Virus record (IMG/VR): IMGVR_UViG_3300032401_000085
Coordinates: 1-24,044 of that record
Length of the DNA: 24,044 nucleotides
Origin: a virus
Direction: 5' to 3' (one strand)
Of this stretch, positions 14,958 to 21,645 are shown in pieces. Each line of letters begins with the position of its first letter. Position 1 is the first letter of the stretch. The notes beneath the pieces are model-generated. The model did not search any database, was not told where the DNA came from, and saw only the letters and a program-made list of their open reading frames with translations. Position numbers and translations under genes: made by a program.

Positions 14958-14991
14958 GAGAACCGCCGAAGACGAGCGCTCCGGCGGTCTC
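14958..14991 (-). promoter_or_regulatory. Stable hairpin just after the capsid gene
   Basis: On the minus strand GAG-ACCGCCG pairs with CGGCGGT-CTC around a 13-base loop with one bulged base. No U tract follows, so it may protect or punctuate the capsid mRNA rather than terminate it. It lies in the gap between the capsid stop and the preferred start of the next gene. Confidence 0.5.
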
Positions 14992-15005
14992 GACATCCAA
15001 GGTCA

Positions 15006-16316
15006 TTATGCTGTCACCGTTGCAGCCCAGGAAAAGGCCACGATCCGTCGGACAGCAGAATCAACAGAATACATTGCCCGGATTCCAACAACCCCTGCGG
15101 CAAAGTTCGCATAGGGATTCACTTCCACTTCCAAAACACCCCATTCGCCGACGACGATTTCACTCCAATCACCAAAAACACAACCACCAGCCGGCATCTG
15201 GTTCGAACTCATGGCCGGGAATCCGATGACCTTCCCGTTCCAGATGTTTCCATCCCAAACAGGAGTATCGGTATTTGCAAATCTTGATTTTGCCATCAAG
15301 ATCGCCGCCACGGCGGGAGTTGATACATACCCCCCTGATATGGGAACGACGTTTGCCGTTGCCACATCTGATTGCGATTCGAGAAGAAGTGCATAAGTGA
15401 TGTTCGTTCCGGTAAAGGTTCCGATGCCCGTTGTCCCAAGAAGGCCCTGCGGCTGCGCACCGCCAGAACCGTTAAGGACACCAAGATCCACGCCTATTGC
15501 AACGACTGAGGATAGGTCAGCCGTAACCAATCCCTCTATACCGGGAGAACTTTGGAGAAGGAGCTGTCGGCTGAACTCGGTGTAAGCCCCGCAGTTTTTC
15601 GGTGACAATGCCACCTGAATGAAGGTCGGCTGGCTCTCGGTGGCTGCCGTGGCCTCTGTCCCAAGCCAGTAAGCCGTCGCGGCTGCCGACTGCTTCGGAA
15701 TGGTCACGTTTCCCTGAAGGCCTGACAGTCTTCTCGCACCCATTCGGAAAATCACGGACCGATTCCTCAGCATCTCGATGAAACCCACGTTGTCGGTTTG
15801 GACCAGATACCCACCGCCCGATGCCGCAACGGAGACATCGCGTTGCTGTCGCAAAAGGCTGGTATCTACCGGTCTTTCCATCACGTCGAATGGAATGAAG
15901 AACCGATTCGGGTCGAGGGTCTTGTTAAATTTTTTCATCACCTCACGGGAACAATCCAATTCGAACGGAGCATTCGTCCAGTTGTTTCCCGCACAGGCCA
16001 GGATCGCCCTTGTCAGGCTGTATCTCTGGACTTCCTTGGTGGGGATGTCGAGATGGCCGAGGGGTTTCTGTGTCTTTGATCTTTCCTCTACTAACTGTTC
16101 CATTTCTTTTGCTATTTCTCCGAATGGAAGGCCGGAATAGATCCAGTGTTCTTTGGCCCGGTCATCGAATCTATTCATCTTGCACAAAGTCTCGATTGCC
16201 CGAATTCGCCCCTGCTCGATTTCTAAGGCACTCAAGGATTTCTTCTCTTTATCGGGGTTGCATTTTTCGCATCTCCCCTCGACAAGTTCAATACCGCACT
16301 TTTCGCATTTTTCCAT
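15006..16316 (-). CDS. Possible stand-alone major capsid product from an internal start
   Basis: The ATG of residue 186 of the protease-capsid fusion is preceded by GGGAGG with eight bases between, as strong as the sites of normal genes here. Translation from it would give a 436-residue protein beginning M-E-K-C-E-K-C with a zinc ribbon, a helical delta-like region and the HK97-fold capsid domain. This would let the phage make many capsid subunits per protease. The inference rests on the ribosome binding site and domain boundary. Confidence 0.55.
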   Translation of the reverse strand: MEKCEKCGIELVEGRCEKCNPDKEKKSLSALEIEQGRIRAIETLCKMNRFDDRAKEHWIYSGLPFGEIAKEMEQLVEERSKTQKPLGHLDIPTKEVQRYSLTRAILACAGNNWTNAPFELDCSREVMKKFNKTLDPNRFFIPFDVMERPVDTSLLRQQRDVSVAASGGGYLVQTDNVGFIEMLRNRSVIFRMGARRLSGLQGNVTIPKQSAAATAYWLGTEATAATESQPTFIQVALSPKNCGAYTEFSRQLLLQSSPGIEGLVTADLSSVVAIGVDLGVLNGSGGAQPQGLLGTTGIGTFTGTNITYALLLESQSDVATANVVPISGGYVSTPAVAAILMAKSRFANTDTPVWDGNIWNGKVIGFPAMSSNQMPAGGCVFGDWSEIVVGEWGVLEVEVNPYANFAAGVVGIRAMYSVDSAVRRIVAFSWAATVTA

Positions 16317-16871
16317 TTTTCTTTCCTCCCTTTTTGGTATTTTCACTTCTATCTCTTTTCCGCCATCTTCGCTTCTTCCTATGCCAACATTAATATCAGC
16401 GGGCACGGAGACGAGCGAGATCTCATAGGGTTCCCATCGTGTCGCCCTATAGGTGCTGAGATCTCCCTTCTTTTCTTCTTCCAGCACCAATTCTTCGATC
16501 TGATAACCCATCGAAACGTTCGTTCTGATCTCATCGAGGACATCCTGAAATATTTCTTCGGCCCTGGCACTCCGCCCGAACCGCACGAGGGCGCGGCCCT
16601 TCCGGTCAGCCTCATCGACCCAGACTTTCTCAATGACCCCGACCTGATTTGCCATTTCGTGGTCTATCAGGAGAGCTCCACCCCTTTTCAAGCGGCGGAG
16701 GCTAACAGATTTGACGTTGTGGTCGAGGATCTCCCTTCCCCACCATCTTTCCACAGGTTCCTCAGACGAAAATGCGAGAGGAACAATCCTTTTTTCTTTG
16801 TCTATGCCAGTTCTTTCGATCAAAAATGATCTGAATTGTTTTCCAATTTTCACCTTGTTTAGAATTTCCAT
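15006..16871 (-). CDS. Prohead protease-major capsid protein fusion (HK97 type)
   Basis: The 621-residue protein joins two usually separate head genes. Residues about 1-165 are an S78-type prohead protease, with probable catalytic His71 (L-L-I-D-H-E) and Ser120 (N-V-S-M-G-Y). A linker holds a zinc ribbon (C-E-K-C ... C-E-K-C, residues 189-204) and a helical delta-like region to about 330. The rest is the HK97 capsid fold; the stretch S-V-A-A-S-G-G-G-Y-L-V near 347-357 looks like the start of the mature subunit. The protease should cut the delta part during prohead maturation. The ribosome binding site is GGGAGG. Fusions of this kind are known in some phages. Confidence 0.88.
   Translation of the reverse strand: MEILNKVKIGKQFRSFLIERTGIDKEKRIVPLAFSSEEPVERWWGREILDHNVKSVSLRRLKRGGALLIDHEMANQVGVIEKVWVDEADRKGRALVRFGRSARAEEIFQDVLDEIRTNVSMGYQIEELVLEEEKKGDLSTYRATRWEPYEISLVSVPADINVGIGRSEDGGKEIEVKIPKREERKMEKCEKCGIELVEGRCEKCNPDKEKKSLSALEIEQGRIRAIETLCKMNRFDDRAKEHWIYSGLPFGEIAKEMEQLVEERSKTQKPLGHLDIPTKEVQRYSLTRAILACAGNNWTNAPFELDCSREVMKKFNKTLDPNRFFIPFDVMERPVDTSLLRQQRDVSVAASGGGYLVQTDNVGFIEMLRNRSVIFRMGARRLSGLQGNVTIPKQSAAATAYWLGTEATAATESQPTFIQVALSPKNCGAYTEFSRQLLLQSSPGIEGLVTADLSSVVAIGVDLGVLNGSGGAQPQGLLGTTGIGTFTGTNITYALLLESQSDVATANVVPISGGYVSTPAVAAILMAKSRFANTDTPVWDGNIWNGKVIGFPAMSSNQMPAGGCVFGDWSEIVVGEWGVLEVEVNPYANFAAGVVGIRAMYSVDSAVRRIVAFSWAATVTA
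16325..16330 (-). promoter_or_regulatory. Strong internal ribosome binding site
   Basis: GGGAGG on the coding strand, eight bases before an in-frame ATG at the protease-capsid boundary. It encodes Lys-Arg-Glu-Glu of the linker, so the codons may have been selected for this second role. Confidence 0.6.
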
Positions 16872-16883
16872 ATAAACCTCCCT

Positions 16884-18431
16884 TTATTTCGCTACCCGGT
16901 AGGGCAGAACTTTCTTTTCATCAGGTTTCGGAGGAGCCGTTTCTCCCTGCGGGAACGTCGTTTTAACTTTAGTCTCCACGAGCGATGGATCCGTATCAAA
17001 GACCAATTTCTTCTCCTCCATCATGTCGAGCTCGTGGCGCCGATCGTCGAGAACATCCTCAATGTCTTTCCCTCCGCCGGTGAGGGCAATGACCTCGGTG
17101 GTGGAGGTGAATCCGGCTTTGATGGCCTCTTTATAGGCCTGGACCTCTTTTTCGGGATCGATCCATGTCCAGCCGCGGGGTTTAAAGCGGATGGCCAGGA
17201 ACTTCTGTGGATCCATGCCGAACTGTTCGGCAGAGATCGTCTTTAAAGAATTAGATAGAATGGCCTGCATCATCCAATCTCGGTGGATAAGGTTCCTGAA
17301 GTTTCGGATGAACCAGAGCTGGATCACCCTCCAGAGATCCCGGTCGTCGAGAAGGGCAAGGCGACTCGATGAATAATTGCTTTGTGAATAGTCCCTCGAA
17401 AGGGATTCATAGGAGGTCCCGACGCCAGCGGCGATCTCCCTTAGTAAGAGGCGCATAAAGGGATCGATGTTAGAGTTGGGGCGATTCGGTGAAATGAAAT
17501 TGAATTTGTCACCCGGATCGAGCCGTTCCACAATACCAGGTTCAAGGGTGATTTCCTTCGAACCCGTTTCGGTGGTCTGACCGTATTCTTCACGAGTCTC
17601 GATAATGCCCATATAGGAAGCAGCGGCGCGGGCGGCAATGATCTCGGCTTCGGTATAGCCGTCGATGTCGTTTAATTTTCTGATAACGGAATGAAGCCAG
17701 GGTTCGCCTCTCGTCTGCGGCCAGCGGTCCGTCACTTTGAGATGGATGATCTGGTCAGCGGGAACCCTTTCAATACGATCGGTCTCGGAAGCGGAATACC
17801 TGATTTCTCCCGGATGAAGACGCCTGATCCAATAGGCCAGGGGCCTTCTGAATTCATCCGATTCGACTCCTAACCTTACAACGGCATCAGGCATGAGCGC
17901 CGACGGCTGAAATTCGTCAATTACCCTTTCGGGCTCTATCACTTCGAGGGCAAATGGTATGGATGATCCACCAAATCGGCGGTTATATTTTCGAATGAAT
18001 ATTTCTCCCGTCTCAAAGACCTGACCCATGGCCAGCCGTTCGATGTCTGGAAAATTGAGGACCCCTCCTGTATGGCAGGAATCGGCGTTCGCCCATTCCT
18101 CCCAGGTAGATTCGATGTCATCGTTGATCCGGTCGTTAAGGACATTTCTAACCGTCTTGACCTGGGCCTGCATCCCGATCCCTGGCCCCACCACATTGTT
18201 GACGACGATGACTTTTGCCCGTTTCGCATAGGAAGCGTCACGGATCAGAGATCTCGATCTCGCCCGAAGGATGCGGAGACTGGTTGAGAGTTCTGAATCG
18301 GCGCTGGTAACGGTCTGACCCCATCCCGCCGTCAAGCGGGACTGCTTGGCGCCAGCATACATTCTCATGCCGTCGGTCTTAGGTCGTGGGCTATATTTGG
18401 AAAATAATTTTTTCAGAAATTTATCAAACAC
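16884..18431 (-). CDS. Portal protein (lambda gpB family)
   Basis: The 515-residue protein matches lambda-type portals in length (lambda gpB 533) and in motifs: an N-terminal R-A-R-S-R-S-L-x-R-D-A-S-Y-A, the middle A-A-R-A-A-A-S-Y, and the hallmark G-W-T-W-I-D-P-E-K-E about 75 residues from the end. It forms the dodecameric ring at the head vertex through which DNA passes. It lies before the protease-capsid gene, as in lambda-like phages. The start is GTG at 18431, seven bases after AAGG and overlapping the stop of the gpW-like gene. The acidic C-terminal tail ends in a basic patch. Confidence 0.93.
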   Translation of the reverse strand: MFDKFLKKLFSKYSPRPKTDGMRMYAGAKQSRLTAGWGQTVTSADSELSTSLRILRARSRSLIRDASYAKRAKVIVVNNVVGPGIGMQAQVKTVRNVLNDRINDDIESTWEEWANADSCHTGGVLNFPDIERLAMGQVFETGEIFIRKYNRRFGGSSIPFALEVIEPERVIDEFQPSALMPDAVVRLGVESDEFRRPLAYWIRRLHPGEIRYSASETDRIERVPADQIIHLKVTDRWPQTRGEPWLHSVIRKLNDIDGYTEAEIIAARAAASYMGIIETREEYGQTTETGSKEITLEPGIVERLDPGDKFNFISPNRPNSNIDPFMRLLLREIAAGVGTSYESLSRDYSQSNYSSSRLALLDDRDLWRVIQLWFIRNFRNLIHRDWMMQAILSNSLKTISAEQFGMDPQKFLAIRFKPRGWTWIDPEKEVQAYKEAIKAGFTSTTEVIALTGGGKDIEDVLDDRRHELDMMEEKKLVFDTDPSLVETKVKTTFPQGETAPPKPDEKKVLPYRVAK

Positions 18432-18990
18432 GGTTGAACCTTATCCCAATTGGGTTTGAACTTGGCTTCCCCTGACTCGTATTTAGATCATCTAATTCCT
18501 TTTGGTATTCGGATTTCCAAATGTCTCTTTCTTTAAAAAGTTCCTGCCTACTCCATCTCGACAAACTGCGGCCTCCTATTGAGTAATTCACTATGTCCGG
18601 TGATGTATTTCCAGAAAGGCAGGCTTCAATCATGTCAAGATTTTTCTTGGCGGTTGACCGATTATCTGTGGATGAAGTGGCCTGTGTTAGATCGGGAAGA
18701 ATGGTGACTTGTCCGACTTCAACAGTGTGCTTTTCTGTAAATGTGGGAGGAGTTCCCTTATAGACATAAGCCTGCCAATCGTACTTGCCCGCCACCCATG
18801 TCTTCGTCACGGCAGGAAGAACTGAAATGGCATAATCAGATCCGGAAGTGGTGGCAGTAATGACGACCGTGGTCTTACCAAAAGCAGTCAGCGAAAAGGC
18901 GAGGCTCCATCCTCCAGTGGCAGGATAATCCGAGATGGATTCAGTCCATGCGATGGTATCGCCAGCCCTTAACGTGGCAGGGATATTCAT
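18424..18990 (-). CDS. gpW-like head-tail joiner with an added N-terminal domain
   Basis: The 188-residue protein has a beta-rich N-terminal domain (about 1-100: A-G-D-T-I-A-W, G-K-Y-D-W-Q-A-Y-V-Y-K-G) like an immunoglobulin-type phage module, a helical middle (about 110-135) and a C-terminal segment Y-S-I-G-G-R-S-L-S-R-W-S followed by a charged helix that resembles gpW-like joining proteins. Its place, directly before the portal gene, is that of lambda gpW. I start it at the ATG at 18990; a TTG at 19014 gives eight extra residues. No strong ribosome binding site is seen. The function of the extra domain is not known. Confidence 0.7.
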   Translation of the reverse strand: MNIPATLRAGDTIAWTESISDYPATGGWSLAFSLTAFGKTTVVITATTSGSDYAISVLPAVTKTWVAGKYDWQAYVYKGTPPTFTEKHTVEVGQVTILPDLTQATSSTDNRSTAKKNLDMIEACLSGNTSPDIVNYSIGGRSLSRWSRQELFKERDIWKSEYQKELDDLNTSQGKPSSNPIGIRFNRV

Positions 18991-18994
18991 TTGA

Positions 18995-19030
18995 TGTAGC
19001 AGTATGCTAAACAAAAAGTAAAGTCAAATT
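18995..19030 (-). promoter_or_regulatory. Possible promoter for the head operon
   Basis: The coding strand carries TTGACT (19027-19022) and, 15 bases later, CATACT (19006-19001). Spacing is short and the -10 box matches only four of six bases. It lies between the 11-bp repeats and the gpW-like gene, so it could be a regulated start of head-gene transcription. Confidence 0.35.
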
Positions 19031-19040
19031 GGGATTATAT

Positions 19041-19084
19041 GGAAAATCTATGGTAAAATTGTAGAAAAACTATGGAAAAACTAT
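19041..19084 (-). repeat. Four 11-bp tandem repeats
   Basis: On the plus strand the units are GGAAAATCTAT, GGTAAAATTGT, AGAAAAACTAT and GGAAAAACTAT; units two and three are more diverged. Eleven bases is about one DNA turn, so equal factors could bind on one face. They lie just after the HTH gene and before the possible promoter. Confidence 0.75.
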
Positions 19085-19311
19085 GTCTTTTTACACCTCA
19101 TTCCCCATTGGTCTATTTCGGAGGGAATGCCAAAAATTTTGTTCTTGTTGGGAAACCGGTGAATCGGGAATTTACTCTCGCTGACGTACTTCCTAACCGT
19201 GACCACATCGCAACCGATATAATTGGCAATATCTTTCCATCCGTAAAGCCACCCGCTCACGGTCTTACTCATCGATTTTTCCTTCGGAATATTTTTCTTT
19301 GCACTCATCAT
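19081..19311 (-). CDS. Small HTH DNA-binding protein, excisionase-like
   Basis: The 76-residue protein contains a helix-turn-helix (G-W-K-D-I-A-N-Y-I-G-C-D-V-V-T-V-R-K-Y-V, about 24-43) followed by F-P-I-H-R and a short beta wing I-F-G-I-P, the pattern of excisionase/MerR-like DNA-binding domains. The start at 19311 has AGAAGGAG close upstream; an ATG at 19272 (ATGAGTAA overlap with the previous stop, AAGGA upstream) would give 63 residues. It sits next to the 11-bp repeats, so it may control the head operon. No sensor domain is visible. Confidence 0.75.
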   Translation of the reverse strand: MMSAKKNIPKEKSMSKTVSGWLYGWKDIANYIGCDVVTVRKYVSESKFPIHRFPNKNKIFGIPSEIDQWGMRCKKT

Positions 19312-20218
19312 AGAAACTCCTTCTGATTTTTTCGGGACTAAAATCCTTCATCAGATGAGGATCTAAAAATAATTTCTCATTCGTTACAAGGAAAATTCCA
19401 TATCTCGCAGCGATTTGATTCCTGAATCTCTGGTCTTTATAGGCTGCCATCTCTTTGAGACACAGGTCCGGCTGAAGATTGCTTATCTCATATTGGCCTT
19501 TCTTGATTTTGGGAGACCATTCTTCCAATCTTTTCAAATTCCCCGGAGAGATATCATCCTTCCCATCTATGCTCTGCCTTCTCGTTAAAGGCATGGCGCA
19601 ACCGCACTTCGGGCAATATTCCTCCATCTGCTCAGTGAAATCCTTGGGCGTCCTCATCCACCATTCGGATTCAACCTTCCACGATTTATCGGAATCGAAG
19701 AGGATTGCCATGGCCGCAGCGATCTCGCAGAAGAAAGCCCCTTTTGGATTGATCGAGGCGCTCCAGTTTTTTTGAAGCCAGCATTCATTGATCAGCATGA
19801 ACATTCTTCCCTTATGGGGAATCATCTCTTCTGCTGCGACGAGGACGGGGCAATGATAGATGTCCTCTCTTGTATGGTCATTCAAAAAGATATTTCCGAA
19901 AGTGCGACATATTGTCTCTCTATGTTTTTCAAGGCCCTTCGGAAAACAGGACCAGAGGCCGAGCTGCTCCCTGGGGATTTTTGACAAAGCATAATCACAG
20001 AATTTTTCAAAATCAGGATGAAGAAGGGGCTCACCCCCCATGAAGCCCGTCATTTTTGGGAATCCCACCATGGAATCCAGGGCCTCCCTGAATTGTTCGA
20101 AACTCATGAAATAGGGTTTGGGATAGTGTCCGCAGAAGCGTGTGCAGTTGGAGCAGGAATGGATACAGGCGTTGGTGATCTCGATCTGGATGGTGTCCAT
20201 ATCGAAGACCTGTCTCAT
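19265..20218 (-). CDS. Radical SAM protein with C-terminal cysteine (SPASM/twitch-like) cluster
   Basis: The 317-residue protein has the radical SAM site C18-x3-C22-x2-C25 (A-C-I-H-S-C-S-N-C), an extra Cys29, and G-G-E-P at 61-64 that holds the SAM amine. Cysteines at 146, 164, 202, 205, 207 and 253 with G160 resemble an auxiliary iron-sulfur domain of SPASM type. Such enzymes modify peptides, sugars or nucleosides through a 5'-deoxyadenosyl radical. Its start overlaps the methyltransferase stop (ATGA), so the two probably act together. The substrate is unknown. Confidence 0.85.
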   Translation of the reverse strand: MRQVFDMDTIQIEITNACIHSCSNCTRFCGHYPKPYFMSFEQFREALDSMVGFPKMTGFMGGEPLLHPDFEKFCDYALSKIPREQLGLWSCFPKGLEKHRETICRTFGNIFLNDHTREDIYHCPVLVAAEEMIPHKGRMFMLINECWLQKNWSASINPKGAFFCEIAAAMAILFDSDKSWKVESEWWMRTPKDFTEQMEEYCPKCGCAMPLTRRQSIDGKDDISPGNLKRLEEWSPKIKKGQYEISNLQPDLCLKEMAAYKDQRFRNQIAARYGIFLVTNEKLFLDPHLMKDFSPEKIRRSFYDECKEKYSEGKIDE

Positions 20219-20745
20219 AAATTAACCTCCCAAATATTTGGTAGGGGACGTTTATAAATTTCCCCAAACATCTCGGTCACAGCTCTCCCTACACCCGGAA
20301 GGACAAAGTCGTGGCCGCAGATCAACGTTTTTGTCTTGGGCAGCCACAGCTTGATGTCAACCAAAATTTCCCAGTAAAGGTGCCCGGCATCGATGAAGAC
20401 CATATCGACAGATTTATCACCGAATTGATTTGACGCTTCCTCACTCCTCATTTCAAGAAGAACGAGATTTGTTAAACGCCCCACATTATCCAAAAATACC
20501 TTCTTTCCATTTTTGTGATAAGTTTGATCGTTGGGGTCGGAGCTCCCCTTGAAATGATCGACGGCAAAAACCTTTCCCGAACATCCAGTTAATAAAGCAT
20601 GAGTGCTTTTCCCCTGGAAGGATCCCAGCTCCACGATTGAAGTCATGGTCCGGGACTTTTCATAAAGCCAGAGAGCCTCTTCATCGGAGACCGAGATTCC
20701 ATCTTTTATGTTTAGTGGGATATACTTATCTTCCCTTGGTTCCAT
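20215..20745 (-). CDS. Class I SAM-dependent methyltransferase
   Basis: The 176-residue protein has the Rossmann-type SAM site E-L-G-S-F-Q-G-K-S at 39-47 (motif I), the acidic D63 after V-F-A-V, and V-F-I-D-A-G-H at 116-122 followed by C-G-H-D-F at 143-147. The H-D pair is the pattern of Methyltransf_24/TylF-like families, many of which methylate sugars or natural products. It follows a zinc-ribbon gene and precedes a radical SAM gene in a compact operon. The ATG at 20745 has AGAGG before it; a TTG at 20751 would add two residues. The substrate cannot be told. Confidence 0.85.
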   Translation of the reverse strand: MEPREDKYIPLNIKDGISVSDEEALWLYEKSRTMTSIVELGSFQGKSTHALLTGCSGKVFAVDHFKGSSDPNDQTYHKNGKKVFLDNVGRLTNLVLLEMRSEEASNQFGDKSVDMVFIDAGHLYWEILVDIKLWLPKTKTLICGHDFVLPGVGRAVTEMFGEIYKRPLPNIWEVNL

Positions 20746-20926
20746 GGGCAACCTCTCTCGCCGTCAGACCACTCGCTTTTTTGGTCACTTCTTTGGACAT
20801 CTTTTCCCATTTGTCGGCCTGTTCTTCAGTCGGTTTGCAATCGCATAACCAGAGGCAAGACCATTTCCCCTCAATCTTCGCCGAAACCCTAATCATCGCT
20901 CTTCTACAATCTGGACAGATAATCAT
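20726..20926 (-). CDS. Small zinc-ribbon protein
   Basis: The 66-residue protein has C-P-D-C near its start and a second cysteine set (W-S-C-L-W-L-C-D-C) near 24-30, forming a likely zinc ribbon, followed by a charged helix. The ATG at 20926 overlaps the glycosyltransferase stop as ATGA and has GGAGG five bases upstream, which decides the start over an ATG at 20938. It may assist one of the surrounding enzymes, but its role is unknown. Confidence 0.7.
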   Translation of the reverse strand: MIICPDCRRAMIRVSAKIEGKWSCLWLCDCKPTEEQADKWEKMSKEVTKKASGLTAREVAHGTKGR

Positions 20927-21645
20927 GCCAGCCTCCATATTTTTAACGCCTCCTTCATTCGTATTACTTTTTCGTCAATCGGGACCATGTGGTGATGCCA
21001 GAAATACCGATCATCTTTATAATCGAATATTTTCAAAATATCGCGGATTGTGGTGAATTTCAGGCCATATTTGGCAATGTTTCTCGACATGGTATAATCA
21101 TCGATCAGGTGTTCAGGAATAATAACGGAGTTGAGTTCCTCCACTATCGGAAAAATCCTCTGAACAGCCTCTTCCAGGGTCATATCGTCGAGGGGCTTCC
21201 AGAGTTCTATGCACCAGTCCGAGGCAATGGTGAACCAGTTCCCCGAACCGATGTGACGCCCGTCCCTGTAAAAGAACCGATCGTATTTCCATCGATGGCC
21301 CGCCGGATCTTTACCATAATTGGCTACCGTATCTTTATGAAGGTGGTTCGTCATGTCGATAAAATCGGGATGAATGAGTGTGTCGGCATCCAGATAGATG
21401 TTCCAGTCATTCTCCATCTCTTGTGCAAGTTCATAAATTTGGAATTTTTCATAGACCGGGGGCCATTCCTGGAACTTCCTCTCCTTAATTTCATAAAAAT
21501 CCGCCCCGATTTTGTGGGCATAATGTTTGATCAGGGGATAGGTGATTTCTGTGATTTCTGGCGCATAATTATCGACATTCAAAACGAAGATTGTTTTTTT
21601 AATCGGCTTTTCCCACATAGTTTTAATTACCATCCCTTGATCCAT
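20923..21645 (-). CDS. Glycosyltransferase-like protein with DxD motif
   Basis: The 240-residue protein begins with a beta strand (K-K-T-I-F-V-L-N-V-D-N-Y), then Y-E-K-F-Q-I-Y-E-L and N-I-Y-L-D-A-D-T-L at 82-90, where D86-x-D88 is the metal/nucleotide-sugar site of GT-A enzymes. The later half has a W-F-T-I-A-S-D-W-C stretch and H-H-H-M near the end, as in capsule/LPS glycosyltransferases. It would use a nucleotide sugar, but the donor and acceptor cannot be told. The start at 21645 overlaps the terminase end by 19 bases and has GAGG five bases upstream. Its location between terminase and portal marks it as an added gene. Confidence 0.75.
   Translation of the reverse strand: MDQGMVIKTMWEKPIKKTIFVLNVDNYAPEITEITYPLIKHYAHKIGADFYEIKERKFQEWPPVYEKFQIYELAQEMENDWNIYLDADTLIHPDFIDMTNHLHKDTVANYGKDPAGHRWKYDRFFYRDGRHIGSGNWFTIASDWCIELWKPLDDMTLEEAVQRIFPIVEELNSVIIPEHLIDDYTMSRNIAKYGLKFTTIRDILKIFDYKDDRYFWHHHMVPIDEKVIRMKEALKIWRLA

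Noticed and set aside
19265-21645. DNA hypermodification pathway based on the radical SAM, methyltransferase and glycosyltransferase genes
   Set aside because: The window lacks the expected hydroxymethyl-pyrimidine synthase, kinase or other DNA-modification genes, so there is no direct support; kept only as a possibility.
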